A stretch of 64,000 nucleotides of DNA from Cypionkella psychrotolerans (lineage in GTDB: Bacteria; Pseudomonadota; Alphaproteobacteria; Rhodobacterales; Rhodobacteraceae): positions 1-64,000 of the forward strand of contig NZ_LGIC01000017.1 in NCBI RefSeq assembly GCF_001294535.1, given 5' to 3'. Positions 55,547 to 63,811 of the stretch are shown here, in pieces; position 1 is the stretch's first letter, and each line of letters starts with the position of its first letter. Below the pieces are notes generated by a model. It saw only the letters and a program-made list of their open reading frames with translations, made no database searches and was not told the origin of the DNA. The position numbers and the translations under genes are program-made.

Positions 55547-56601
55547 ACCCGCGCCCTCGGATCGACGAGGCGGTATAGCAGGTCTGACAGCATGTTGAGG
55601 CCGATATAGGCGATGCCGACAACGACAGTGCCCCCCAGAACGGCGGGCATGTCGGCGACCATCAGGGCGTCGGTAATATAGCTGCCAAGTCCCGGCCATG
55701 CGAAGATGGTTTCGGTCAGCACGGCACCTTCTAAGAGGTAGGCGTAGCTGAGCGCGATCACTGTGATCAGCGGCACCATGACGTTTTTCAGGGCGTGGAC
55801 CCAGATGACGCGACGTTCGGGCATGCCTTTGACGCGGGCGGTGGTGATGTATTCCTGGCCGAGTTCGTTCATCATAAAGCTACGGGTCATTCTGCTGATA
55901 TAAGCCATTGAGATATAGGCAAGAATCCCGGCGGGCAGAATGATGTGGGAAAACGCGTTGGCGAACATGTCCCAACGGTTGTTGAGGGCTGTATCGAGCA
56001 GGATCATGCCGGTGTATTGCGTGAGTTCAAAGTCGAGTGACATTTGATAGCCTGCGTCTAAGCGTCCGGGGCCGCCGACCCAGCCGAGTTGGCCGTAGAA
56101 CAGCAAAAGGCCCATCAGGCCAAGCCAGAATACCGGCATCGAATAGCCCATCAACCCGATCAGACGGGTGGATTGGTCGAAAAAGCTACCGGGTTTTGTG
56201 GCGGCGATAACTCCGGCAGGAACGCCCAAAAGCACGCCGAGAATGGTGGCGAGAGTGGCAAGTTCCAGCGTGGCGGGGAAGCGTTGGCTGACTTCCTCGA
56301 GCACAGGCTCGCGGGTGCGGATTGAGGTGCCGAGATCGCCTTGCAGGGTGTTGCCGACATAGATGCCGAACTGCTTCCAGAGGGGTTCGTTCAGGCCCAA
56401 ACGCTCGCGCGCTTCCTCCATCTGCGCTTCCGTCGCGCGCTCGCCTAAGATCGACAGGACAGGATCGACCGGAATCACGTTAGAGATGAAGAACGTCACC
56501 ATCAAAAGGCCAAGGAAGGTGACAAACAGCGTGACAACCGTGCCGCCGATTTGGCGAAGCAACGGGATCAGGCGCGAGGACGGAGCGGGGGTGCTGGTCA
56601 T
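55543..56601 (-). CDS. Dipeptide/oligopeptide ABC importer permease (DppB type)
   Basis: A 352-aa permease with about seven helices. It has the N-terminal segment GGTVVTLFVTFLGLLMVTFF and the family motif GLNEPLWKQFGIYVGNTLQG. The coupling loop reads EYITTARVKGMPERRVIWVH and the C-terminal VVVGIAYIGLNMLSDLLYRL. ATG 56601 is favoured by homology; ATG 56619 would add six residues. It is separated from the binding-protein gene by a hairpin that probably lowers permease expression. Confidence 0.93.
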   Translation of the reverse strand: MTSTPAPSSRLIPLLRQIGGTVVTLFVTFLGLLMVTFFISNVIPVDPVLSILGERATEAQMEEARERLGLNEPLWKQFGIYVGNTLQGDLGTSIRTREPVLEEVSQRFPATLELATLATILGVLLGVPAGVIAATKPGSFFDQSTRLIGLMGYSMPVFWLGLMGLLLFYGQLGWVGGPGRLDAGYQMSLDFELTQYTGMILLDTALNNRWDMFANAFSHIILPAGILAYISMAYISRMTRSFMMNELGQEYITTARVKGMPERRVIWVHALKNVMVPLITVIALSYAYLLEGAVLTETIFAWPGLGSYITDALMVADMPAVLGGTVVVGIAYIGLNMLSDLLYRLVDPRARV

Positions 56602-56608
56602 GGAAAAC

Positions 56609-56632
56609 GGGCGGCCCATCGCTGGGCCGCCC
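56609..56632 (-). promoter_or_regulatory. Intercistronic hairpin between binding protein and permease genes
   Basis: GGGCGGCCC and GGGCCGCCC form a perfect 9-bp stem with a 6-nt loop in the 37-bp gap after the binding-protein stop. Such hairpins stabilise the upstream mRNA and reduce read-through, fitting the excess of binding protein over permease usual in ABC importers. Confidence 0.65.
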
Positions 56633-56638
56633 ATGGCC

Positions 56639-58252
56639 TTACTTGGTTGCAAGCCAGTAGGTGGCACCAAGATCTACTGCGCCACCAGTGTAGAAGTCTT
56701 TAACGTTGGCGCGCACCCCGGTTTGGCGGGCTTGCTGGAACATCACGATGAACGGTGCGGTTTCGCGGAATTTCTTCTGCAAAGCGGCATACATCTCAAC
56801 GCGTTTGGCCGGGTCTTGCTCCAAAGCGGCGGCTTTGGATTCGGCGGTCATCTCACCCGGATCGTAAGCGTTGCGCCATGCCAGATAGCCGGTGTTGTTG
56901 GCGGCATCCGAGTTATCGGGGTTTTCGGCAAAGGTCGAGGAGTTGGTGTTCGGATCGGGATAATCCGGCCCCCAGGTTTGCAGCGTGCCGTCGTGCTGGC
57001 GGGCGCGGTATTCTTTCAGCTGCTCGGCACCTTCACCGACGCTGAGGTCAACCTTGATACCGGCTTGGCCGAAGGTGTTCTGGATCGACTGCGCCACATC
57101 CATGCGGTCGGCGGCGTTGCGGACCGACAGCTTGATCGCCGGGTCCTTGATGCCGGATTCCGCGATCAGCGCCTTGGCTTTCTCGATATCCAAGGAATAG
57201 GGGTTGTCATCCAAAGCGCCCAGATAGCCCGACGGCAGGAAGTTTTGGTGAACGACGGCGGCACCCTTCATGAAGGTGTCGGCCATGCCCTGATAGTCTA
57301 CCGCCCAGCGCATCGCGTCGAGGAATTTGGCGTTCTTGTAGTTTTCGTTCTTTTGGTTGAACGACAGATAATAAATCTGGCCGCCAACGTCTTCTTGGAT
57401 CGCCACATCGGCATTGCCAGCCATGCCAGCGACATCCACCGGAGTCAGCGTGCGGGCGATGTCGATATCGCCTTTTTCAAGCTGCAAACGCTCGGTCGCA
57501 GCTTCGGGCACATGCGTCACGAAGACCTTGGCCATTTTGGCATCGCCGCGCCAATAGCCGGGGCGCATCTCCAGAACGTAACCCTCGTTTGGCTTGAAGG
57601 ATTTCAGCGTATAGGCCCCAGTGCCTGCCGAATGGGTTTTCAGATATTCGTTGCCCAGATCGCTGACGCCATCGGTGACGACTTCGTTTGCTTTGACAAC
57701 ATCAGCATCGACAATCGAAGCCACGCCAGCGGTCAGGCAGTTATACAGGAAGGTCGGCGCATAGGGCTTATCAACCTTGACGGTCACAGTGTCGCCTGCA
57801 CCAGTGATCATGCTGTCGACGGTTTCTGCCGTCCAACCGAATTGGTTCAGGATGAACGCTGGGGTTTTGTTCAGCTTGACCGCGCGTTGCAGCGAATAGG
57901 CGGCGGCTTCAGCCGTCACCGGATTGCCGGACGAGAAGGTCAGGCCAGCCTTCATCTTGAAAGTATAAGTCAGGCCATCTTCGGCCACCGTCCAGCTTTC
58001 GGCCAGACCGGGGATGATTTGCAGAGTGGTCGGGTCGATCTCAACCAGACCGTCATAGGTGTTATTCACCACATCGAGGCCAGAGAATTCGTAGGCCTCA
58101 TGCGGGTCCAGCGATACGATGTCGTCAATCGCGCCCGCCAGCACCAGCGTATCGGCTGGGGTTTCGGCCATCAGTGCGGCAGGCGCGGTGCCCAGCATCA
58201 AAGCGGCAATCGCAACAGCGCCCACGCGGCGCAGCGTCGGTTCAAGTAGCAT
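56639..58252 (-). CDS. Peptide ABC importer periplasmic binding protein (DppA/OppA family)
   Basis: A 537-aa family-5 extracellular solute-binding protein. The signal peptide is about residues 1-29 (ending LMA). The mature protein starts ADTLVLAGAIDDIVSLDPHE. Family motifs include YDGLVEIDPTTLQIIPGLAE, the SBP_bac_5 segment LTYTFKMKAGLTFSSGNPV and DVAGMAGNADVAIQED. First gene of the importer operon, with AGGGAG before its ATG. The divergent second M19 dipeptidase starts 163 bp away. Whether it prefers dipeptides or longer peptides cannot be read from sequence. Confidence 0.93.
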   Translation of the reverse strand: MLLEPTLRRVGAVAIAALMLGTAPAALMAETPADTLVLAGAIDDIVSLDPHEAYEFSGLDVVNNTYDGLVEIDPTTLQIIPGLAESWTVAEDGLTYTFKMKAGLTFSSGNPVTAEAAAYSLQRAVKLNKTPAFILNQFGWTAETVDSMITGAGDTVTVKVDKPYAPTFLYNCLTAGVASIVDADVVKANEVVTDGVSDLGNEYLKTHSAGTGAYTLKSFKPNEGYVLEMRPGYWRGDAKMAKVFVTHVPEAATERLQLEKGDIDIARTLTPVDVAGMAGNADVAIQEDVGGQIYYLSFNQKNENYKNAKFLDAMRWAVDYQGMADTFMKGAAVVHQNFLPSGYLGALDDNPYSLDIEKAKALIAESGIKDPAIKLSVRNAADRMDVAQSIQNTFGQAGIKVDLSVGEGAEQLKEYRARQHDGTLQTWGPDYPDPNTNSSTFAENPDNSDAANNTGYLAWRNAYDPGEMTAESKAAALEQDPAKRVEMYAALQKKFRETAPFIVMFQQARQTGVRANVKDFYTGGAVDLGATYWLATK

Positions 58253-58415
58253 GGAAGACTCCCTGTTTTATCATCGTTTTTTCATTGCCGTCCCTGAGTC
58301 TCTTTGAGCCTCGGGTATTTCCTGACCGATTGGGCAACTTTCATGCGGGCTTGTCAACAGCGCCTTGCGGCGCGAAACTGACGGCAGCGGGCAGTTTCAC
58401 AACAGAATTGGCAAA

Positions 58416-59447
58416 ATGTCAGACTTTTCAATCTTCGACGGGCATAATGATCTGCTGTCCTGCCTCTGGGCAGAAAAATCCTTCTCGGGTGAGGCATTTT
58501 TTAGCGGACGCGATGGCGATCTTGATCTGGCAAAATGTCGGGCGGGTGGCTTTGCGGGCGGTTTCTTTGCGGTTTGGGTGGGCGGCGCGCCGGGAACCGG
58601 GCCTGATCCGATGGCGACTTACCGCGAATTTCCGGCGATAGATGCGGCACGGGCCGAGCGGCAAACACTTGAACAGATTGCGATTCTGCTGCGGATGCAG
58701 CGCGCGCGGCCAGATGCGATCCGGCTGTGTCGTTCGGTGGCCGAGATTGCCAGCGCCCGCGCCGCTGGGGCGATTGCGGCGATTCTGCATATTGAGGGCG
58801 TTGAGGGGATTGCTGCAAATCTGGACGCATTGCATGTTTTCTATGCGGCGGGCCTGCGCTCGCTTGGCCCGGTATGGAGCCGTCCGAACATTTTCGGCCA
58901 TGGCGTGCCGTTCAATTTCCCCGCCAGCCCGGATACTGGGCCGGGGCTGACCGAGGCCGGGCTGCGGCTGGTGCGGGAATGTGATGCCTTGGGGGTGTTG
59001 CTGGACTTAAGCCATCTGAATGAAGCCGGGTTCTGGGATGTGGCGCGGGTGTCGGCCAAGCCCTTGGTGGCCACCCATTCCAACGCCCATGCCATCACCG
59101 CATCTACCCGCAATCTGACCGACCGCCAGCTTGCAGCGATCAAGGACAGCGGCGGGTTGGTGGGACTGAACTTCGGCTGCGCCTTCCTGCGCCCGGACGG
59201 GATCAAGAATCCTGCGACAGGCCCAGAAGACATGCTGCGCCACCTTGATCACTTGCTGTCACACTTGGGCGAGGACGGTGTGGCGCTGGGCTCGGATTTC
59301 GACGGCACGATGATTCCGAACTTTATCAGCGATGCCAGTGGGCTGCCCAAGCTTGTCGGCGCGATGCACGCCCACTTTGGCGCGGCGCTCACCGAAAAAC
59401 TGTGCTGGAGCAACTGGCAGGGACTGCTGGCGCGGGTGATCGGCTGA
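58416..59447 (+). CDS. Second membrane dipeptidase, peptidase family M19
   Basis: A 343-aa zinc dipeptidase, paralogue of the gene at 51911. It shares the metal motifs DGHNDLLSCL, ILHIEGVEGIAANLD and LVATHSNAHAITAS, and the segments SLGPVWSRPNIFGHGVPFNF and ALGSDFDGTMIPNF. The N-terminal insert (FFSGRDGDLDLAKCRAG) differs. No signal peptide is present. ATG 58416 fits the family start. It is transcribed divergently from the importer operon, so two dipeptidases bracket the transporter genes. Confidence 0.93.
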   Translation: MSDFSIFDGHNDLLSCLWAEKSFSGEAFFSGRDGDLDLAKCRAGGFAGGFFAVWVGGAPGTGPDPMATYREFPAIDAARAERQTLEQIAILLRMQRARPDAIRLCRSVAEIASARAAGAIAAILHIEGVEGIAANLDALHVFYAAGLRSLGPVWSRPNIFGHGVPFNFPASPDTGPGLTEAGLRLVRECDALGVLLDLSHLNEAGFWDVARVSAKPLVATHSNAHAITASTRNLTDRQLAAIKDSGGLVGLNFGCAFLRPDGIKNPATGPEDMLRHLDHLLSHLGEDGVALGSDFDGTMIPNFISDASGLPKLVGAMHAHFGAALTEKLCWSNWQGLLARVIG

Positions 59448-59478
59448 GATCATAGCGCGCGGGTGCCGAGGTACTCGG

Positions 59479-60402
59479 TCAGACGCGGGTGATGTCTTCG
59501 GTCATGTCCCAGATCAGCCGACCGATCTGCGGGAAAGCCTGTGGGTTGGTTTGCGCCATGCCCTGCCCTTGCGTGGTCAGCACGATGGTCAAGGGCTTTC
59601 GACCCTCGGCTTGCCAGCGGATCATATCATGCTTGAACCAACTGGTTTTGGTATCGCCCGTCCACAGGTTATGCCCGGCTTTCGACCATATTTGAACGTC
59701 CTCCGGCAAATCGCCGCCAAGATATTCCGACAGTTGATAGGCCGGATTTGCGGCGTCTGGGCTGGCTTTGTCGCGCTGCAAGATCGCTTGCGCGCGGGCT
59801 TTTGAGGGTGGCGACAGCGGCAGGGTGCCGTCAAACAACTCCCACAGCAGTCGTGCGGCGGCAAGCGGGGTGAGGCGGTTGAGATGTGCGCCGTCGGCTC
59901 CGGCAAACTGCGCCTCGCGCCCGTAACGGGTGTCGTCCATTAGCTTTTGCGCGATGCTGCAGCCCTGCCATTCCTCCCAGCCCAGCGCCCAGAAGAACCG
60001 GTTCAGACGTTCGCGCTTGTTGACCCAATCGAGATATTCCGCGCCATGCAATAGCGTGTCGCCGGTGGTGCCGGTGATCAGGTCGATGGCGTAGTTGGTG
60101 GCCCCATTCGACGACCAGCGGATCATGTCGCGCAAAGCCCGATCCATCTCGCCATGCGGGGCGATGCGGGCATCTTCCAACAGCGCGAGCGCATGGATCA
60201 GGTGGAAAGTTTTCACCAAGGAACACGGGTAGACCGGGATTTCGCCGCGATGGGCAAAGCCTTCAGGGCCCTCCACGCCTTGGGTGATCAGCACGAGGCC
60301 GAAGCTTTCAGGATCGAGCCCCTGCGCGCCGTGCTGGCCGATCAGCGCTGCAGTGATGCGAGCCCCAAGTGCCGACCAGTCGGGGGTTTCGGTGAAGAGC
60401 AT
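59479..60402 (-). CDS. Serine hydrolase with class A beta-lactamase-like fold
   Basis: A 307-aa protein. The active-site S-x-x-K is S61-L-V-K64 in YPCSLVKTFHLI. The S-x-N-like motif is S97-S-N99 in RWSSNGATNY. A KTG-like element reads KAG in WSKAGHNLW. Class A beta-lactamases also have a conserved E-x-x-L-N loop, which I cannot place confidently, so a peptidase or esterase function is as likely as lactam hydrolysis. No signal peptide is seen, which argues against a secreted lactamase. ATG 60402 has CAGGAGG upstream. It stands beside the peptide-utilisation genes. Confidence 0.85.
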   Translation of the reverse strand: MLFTETPDWSALGARITAALIGQHGAQGLDPESFGLVLITQGVEGPEGFAHRGEIPVYPCSLVKTFHLIHALALLEDARIAPHGEMDRALRDMIRWSSNGATNYAIDLITGTTGDTLLHGAEYLDWVNKRERLNRFFWALGWEEWQGCSIAQKLMDDTRYGREAQFAGADGAHLNRLTPLAAARLLWELFDGTLPLSPPSKARAQAILQRDKASPDAANPAYQLSEYLGGDLPEDVQIWSKAGHNLWTGDTKTSWFKHDMIRWQAEGRKPLTIVLTTQGQGMAQTNPQAFPQIGRLIWDMTEDITRV

Positions 60403-60513
60403 GCGGGCCTCCTGATTTTGCCGCAGCTTAGGGTGCGGCAGGCCGAAATAAAGCCCGCTATCGCAGCGTTGGGCGGCTTGATCTTCGGGCCTGTGATCGG
60501 TTAGCCACAGCGC

Positions 60514-60885
60514 ATGAGCCGCTTTGCCCGCCAATTTGCCCAAAATGTGATGGTGCTGCTTTTGGCAGTCGCCTTGGGTGTGTTGGGCTTTGGCCACCGC
60601 ATGGCGCTGCACGATTCGGTGGATCTCAGCGCCTATGCGATGCCGGACGGCACGTTGCCGGAGTTGTGCCATGATGGCGGCACAGCGGAGCATGGTCAGA
60701 AAGAGCAACCACCCTGCCCCGCCTGTCGGATAATCGCGGCGGTGGAACTGCCCCCCGTCATCACCCTGCCCCCGGTGCAACTGGAGCCCGTCGCTGTGAT
60801 TTGGCCGGATGTGGCCTTGGCAGATGCCAGCGCCCACCCGCCGCGCGCGCCGCCCGCGCGAGGGCCGCCGACTGTCCTGATCTAA
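60514..60885 (+). CDS. Small membrane/exported CPxC protein (DUF2946-like)
   Basis: A 123-aa protein with an N-terminal hydrophobic segment (VMVLLLAVALGVLGFGHRMA). It carries a Cys in LPELCHDGG and a CPAC motif, then a Pro-rich tail. The arrangement (His/Met region, single Cys, CPxC, disordered tail) parallels the protein at 30914-31258. The PepSY membrane protein follows 53 bp downstream. DUF2946-like membership is tentative; a metal-related role is inferred from the two contexts. Confidence 0.6.
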   Translation: MSRFARQFAQNVMVLLLAVALGVLGFGHRMALHDSVDLSAYAMPDGTLPELCHDGGTAEHGQKEQPPCPACRIIAAVELPPVITLPPVQLEPVAVIWPDVALADASAHPPRAPPARGPPTVLI

Positions 60886-60938
60886 GTGCAACTGCGGGCT
60901 CTGCCCGTTTCCTTGGCTTTTTTCTGGGATGATCCCTT

Positions 60939-62327
60939 ATGTCTGATACCAATACTGCGCCTTCGGGCGTCAATAAACTCTATTTCGCGGTCTGGCGCTG
61001 GCACTTTTACGCCGGGCTTTATGTCATTCCGTTTCTGATCATGCTCGCGATCACCGGTATCGTGATGGTCTGGTTCACCGCCGTAGCGCCGGAATATGGC
61101 GAGCGGTTGCAGATTGCGCCGCAGACCCAAACCCTGAGCATTACCGATCAGGCCAGCGCTGCGCTGGCGAGCCATCCCGAGGGCAAGATCGGCCAATATA
61201 TCGCACCGCATGACGCGATGACTCCGGCGATTTACCGGGTGGATTTGGCGGAAGGCCAGCGGATGATCGCGGTTGATCCCTACACGGGAGCGGTGCTGCG
61301 CGACACCGAGAATGGCGCGACGTGGTATACTTTGGCCAATGACATCCACGGCACGCTGCTGATCGGCGATCTGGGTGATCGGTTGGTCGAGATTGCGGCA
61401 TCGCTGGGAATGCTGTTGGTGGTGAGCGGGCTGTATCTGGTTTGGCCGCGCCATGGGGCGGGCTTGCGCAGCCTTCTGCTGCCAGATTTGCGCGCCAAGG
61501 GGCGGGCTTGGTGGAAGTCATTGCACGGCGTGCTGGGGTTCTGGATTTCGCTGGGTCTGGTGTTCTTCCTGATCTCCGGCCTCGCTTGGAGCGGGATTTG
61601 GGGCGAGCGCTATGTGCAGTCTTGGTCCACGTTTCCGGCGGCGAAATGGGACAATGTGCCGCTGTCGGACAAGCGGCACAAGGACATGAACATGACCGCC
61701 GATGACACGGTGCCTTGGGGGTTGGAGCAGACGCAGATGCCTGCGTCAGGCTCGCATGCCGGGGTGACGGGGCTTGCGATTGGGGTTCCTGTAAGCTTGG
61801 AAAACATCGTGGCTTTGGGGCGGACGATTGGATTTAAGGGTCGTTTTCAGGTGGCGCTGCCGGCGGATGAGGCCGGGGTTTGGACGCTGAGCCAAGATTC
61901 CAACAGCTACGATGGCCCGGACCCGACGGCGGATCGCACCGTGCATATCGACCAATACACGGGCAAGATTTTGGCCAGCGTGGGGTTTGCCGATTACGGA
62001 TTGGCGGCGAAGTCGATGGCGGTGGGCATTGCGCTGCATGAGGGGCAGTTGGGGCTGTGGAACGTGGTGCTGAACATCGCGTTTTGCGGGGTCGTGGTGT
62101 TTGTCTGCTTAAGCGGCGTGGTGATGTGGTGGAAACGCCGCCCGAGCGGTGTACTGCGGTTGGCAGCACCTCCGATGCCCGCGGGCGTGCCGTTGCGCGG
62201 TGTGGCGGTGATAGCGCTGGTGTTGGGGGTGGCGTTTCCAATGCTGGGGCTGACGCTGGCGGCGGTGCTGCTGGTGGATTTTCTGGTGTTGCAGAACGTG
62301 CCTAGGATGAAGCGGGCGTTCAGTTGA
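60939..62327 (+). CDS. PepSY-associated membrane protein (siderophore/metal reductase type)
   Basis: A 462-aa membrane protein of the PepSY_TM family, with about four or five helices. The opening motif is FAVWRWHFYAGLYVIPFLIM. Conserved His residues lie in the helices: YTLANDIHGTLLIGDLGDR, WWKSLHGVLGFWISLG and GIALHEGQLGLWN. These fit heme-bearing iron or copper reductases. PepSY periplasmic domains lie between helices (IYRVDLAEGQRMIAVDPYTG; DRTVHIDQYTGKI). It follows the CPxC protein and may form a two-gene metal unit with it. Confidence 0.9.
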   Translation: MSDTNTAPSGVNKLYFAVWRWHFYAGLYVIPFLIMLAITGIVMVWFTAVAPEYGERLQIAPQTQTLSITDQASAALASHPEGKIGQYIAPHDAMTPAIYRVDLAEGQRMIAVDPYTGAVLRDTENGATWYTLANDIHGTLLIGDLGDRLVEIAASLGMLLVVSGLYLVWPRHGAGLRSLLLPDLRAKGRAWWKSLHGVLGFWISLGLVFFLISGLAWSGIWGERYVQSWSTFPAAKWDNVPLSDKRHKDMNMTADDTVPWGLEQTQMPASGSHAGVTGLAIGVPVSLENIVALGRTIGFKGRFQVALPADEAGVWTLSQDSNSYDGPDPTADRTVHIDQYTGKILASVGFADYGLAAKSMAVGIALHEGQLGLWNVVLNIAFCGVVVFVCLSGVVMWWKRRPSGVLRLAAPPMPAGVPLRGVAVIALVLGVAFPMLGLTLAAVLLVDFLVLQNVPRMKRAFS

Positions 62328-62417
62328 CGGATCGGTCGCGGCGGGGATTTCCTGCCGCGACCACGCTCTGGCAAAGGGATTGGCTTCGTGGCAGGGTGGC
62401 GGCTGCGGAGGGTCTTC

Positions 62418-63344
62418 ATGTCAAAAATCATCATTTCCTGTGCGATCACCGGGTCAATCCACACGCCGTCAATGTCAGAGTTCTTGCCAATAACGGGCGC
62501 GCAGATTGCGGGTTCGGCGATTGAGGCGGCAGAGGCGGGGGCTGCGATTTTGCACCTGCACGCGCGGGTGCCGGAAACCGGGCGGCCCTCCAGCGATCCG
62601 GCGCATTGGGCTGGGTTTCTGGGGGCGATCAAGGCGGGCTGCAACGGCGTGGTGAACATGACCACAGGTGGGTCGGCGGTGATGAGCCTCGCGCAGCGGC
62701 TGGCGGCTCCGATGCAGTTTCGGCCCGAGATGTGCAGCTTGAACATGGGGTCGATGAATTTCGCACTGTATCCGATGGCGGCGAAGATTTCGCAGTGGAA
62801 ATACGATTGGGAAAAGCCGTTTCTGGAAGGCTCGGATGATCTGGTGTTCAAGAACACCCCGCGCGATATCGCGTTTGTTTTGAATGAGATGGGCGTGCAG
62901 CGTGGCGCGCGGTTCGAGTTTGAATGTTATGATGTCAGCCATCTATACATGCTGAAGCATTTCGTGGATCGCGAGGCGGTCGTGGCCCCGCTGTTCATCC
63001 AATTTGTGTTTGGCGTGCTGGGCGGCATGGCGGCGGACCCTGATATGTTGATGCTGATGAAGCGCACGGCGGATCGGTTGTTCGGGGCGGATTACCAGTT
63101 TTCGGTCTTGGCGGCCGGGCGCAATCAGATCCCGATGGCGACGATAGCGGCAGCACTGGGCGGGCATGTGCGGGTGGGGTTGGAGGATAATCTTTATCTG
63201 TCGAAAGGCGTGCTGGCGCGGTCCAATGCCGAGCAGGTGCGACAGATCCGGGGGATTGTTGAGGGGTTGGGGCGTGAGGTCGCGACCCCCGATGAGGCGC
63301 GGGCGATGCTGGGGTTGAAAGGTGCGGCAGAGGTGGCGTTTTGA
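62418..63344 (+). CDS. Beta-keto acid cleavage enzyme (BKACE, DUF849)
   Basis: A 308-aa zinc-dependent lyase-type enzyme that condenses a beta-keto acid with acetyl-CoA to give acetoacetate and an acyl-CoA. Metal ligands are visible in ILHLHARVP (His-x-His) and the following MTTGGSAVM and FECYDVSHLYML. The N-terminus IIISCAITGSIHTPSMSEFL and the C-terminal GGHVRVGLEDNLYLSKG are family-specific. ATG 62418 is preferred to the upstream ATG 62388. It overlaps the GNAT gene. The substrate cannot be assigned; 3-keto-5-aminohexanoate, dehydrocarnitine or other keto acids are possible. Confidence 0.92.
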   Translation: MSKIIISCAITGSIHTPSMSEFLPITGAQIAGSAIEAAEAGAAILHLHARVPETGRPSSDPAHWAGFLGAIKAGCNGVVNMTTGGSAVMSLAQRLAAPMQFRPEMCSLNMGSMNFALYPMAAKISQWKYDWEKPFLEGSDDLVFKNTPRDIAFVLNEMGVQRGARFEFECYDVSHLYMLKHFVDREAVVAPLFIQFVFGVLGGMAADPDMLMLMKRTADRLFGADYQFSVLAAGRNQIPMATIAAALGGHVRVGLEDNLYLSKGVLARSNAEQVRQIRGIVEGLGREVATPDEARAMLGLKGAAEVAF

Positions 63345-63811
63345 TTGACTATCGTTTGGCCGTGGCGGCGGATGCCGGCCTGATCCATGCCATGCTGTCC
63401 GAGATGGCCGAGGCTGAAGGCAGCGTAATTGGCGGCGGGGTGGCAAGCCTGTTGCAGCATGGCTTTGGGGCCGAGCCGCGGTTTCGCGTGGTGCTGGTGG
63501 AGGAGCGCGGGATCGCGCTGGGATTCTGTCTGTTCCTACCCGAGTACTCCAGTTGGCGTGGGGCTATGGGGCTGTTTGTGCAGGATATTTACCTCAATCA
63601 CGCCGCGCGCGGTAAGGGGCTGGGGCGCGGCTTGTTGGCGGCGGCTTTGGCACATGGGCAGGATTGGCAGCCCAGCTTCATGGCACTGATGGTCAAGCGC
63701 AGCAATGTCTTGGCGATTGGATTTTACCAAACCTTGGGCTTTGCGCTCCGCGATGCCTCTGACCCGTATATTCTTGAGGGAGAGGGCCTGACAGCCCTGA
63801 TGCAGCCATGA
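63341..63811 (+). CDS. GNAT family N-acetyltransferase (diamine/polyamine type)
   Basis: A 156-aa acetyltransferase. The family core LFVQDIYLNHAARGKGLGRG has the acetyl-CoA loop R-G-x-G-x-G, then LMVKRSNVLAIGFYQTLGF (Asn and Tyr of the GNAT C-terminus). FLPEYSSWRGAMGLFVQDIY resembles spermidine/spermine N1-acetyltransferase. The start TTG 63341 overlaps the previous stop (TTGA). Its stop overlaps the next gene's ATG (ATGA), so three genes are coupled. Confidence 0.88.
   Translation: MIDYRLAVAADAGLIHAMLSEMAEAEGSVIGGGVASLLQHGFGAEPRFRVVLVEERGIALGFCLFLPEYSSWRGAMGLFVQDIYLNHAARGKGLGRGLLAAALAHGQDWQPSFMALMVKRSNVLAIGFYQTLGFALRDASDPYILEGEGLTALMQP

Noticed and set aside
59479-60402. Calling the serine hydrolase an antibiotic-resistance beta-lactamase.
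   Set aside because: There is no export signal, the KTG motif is KAG and the Glu of the omega loop could not be placed.
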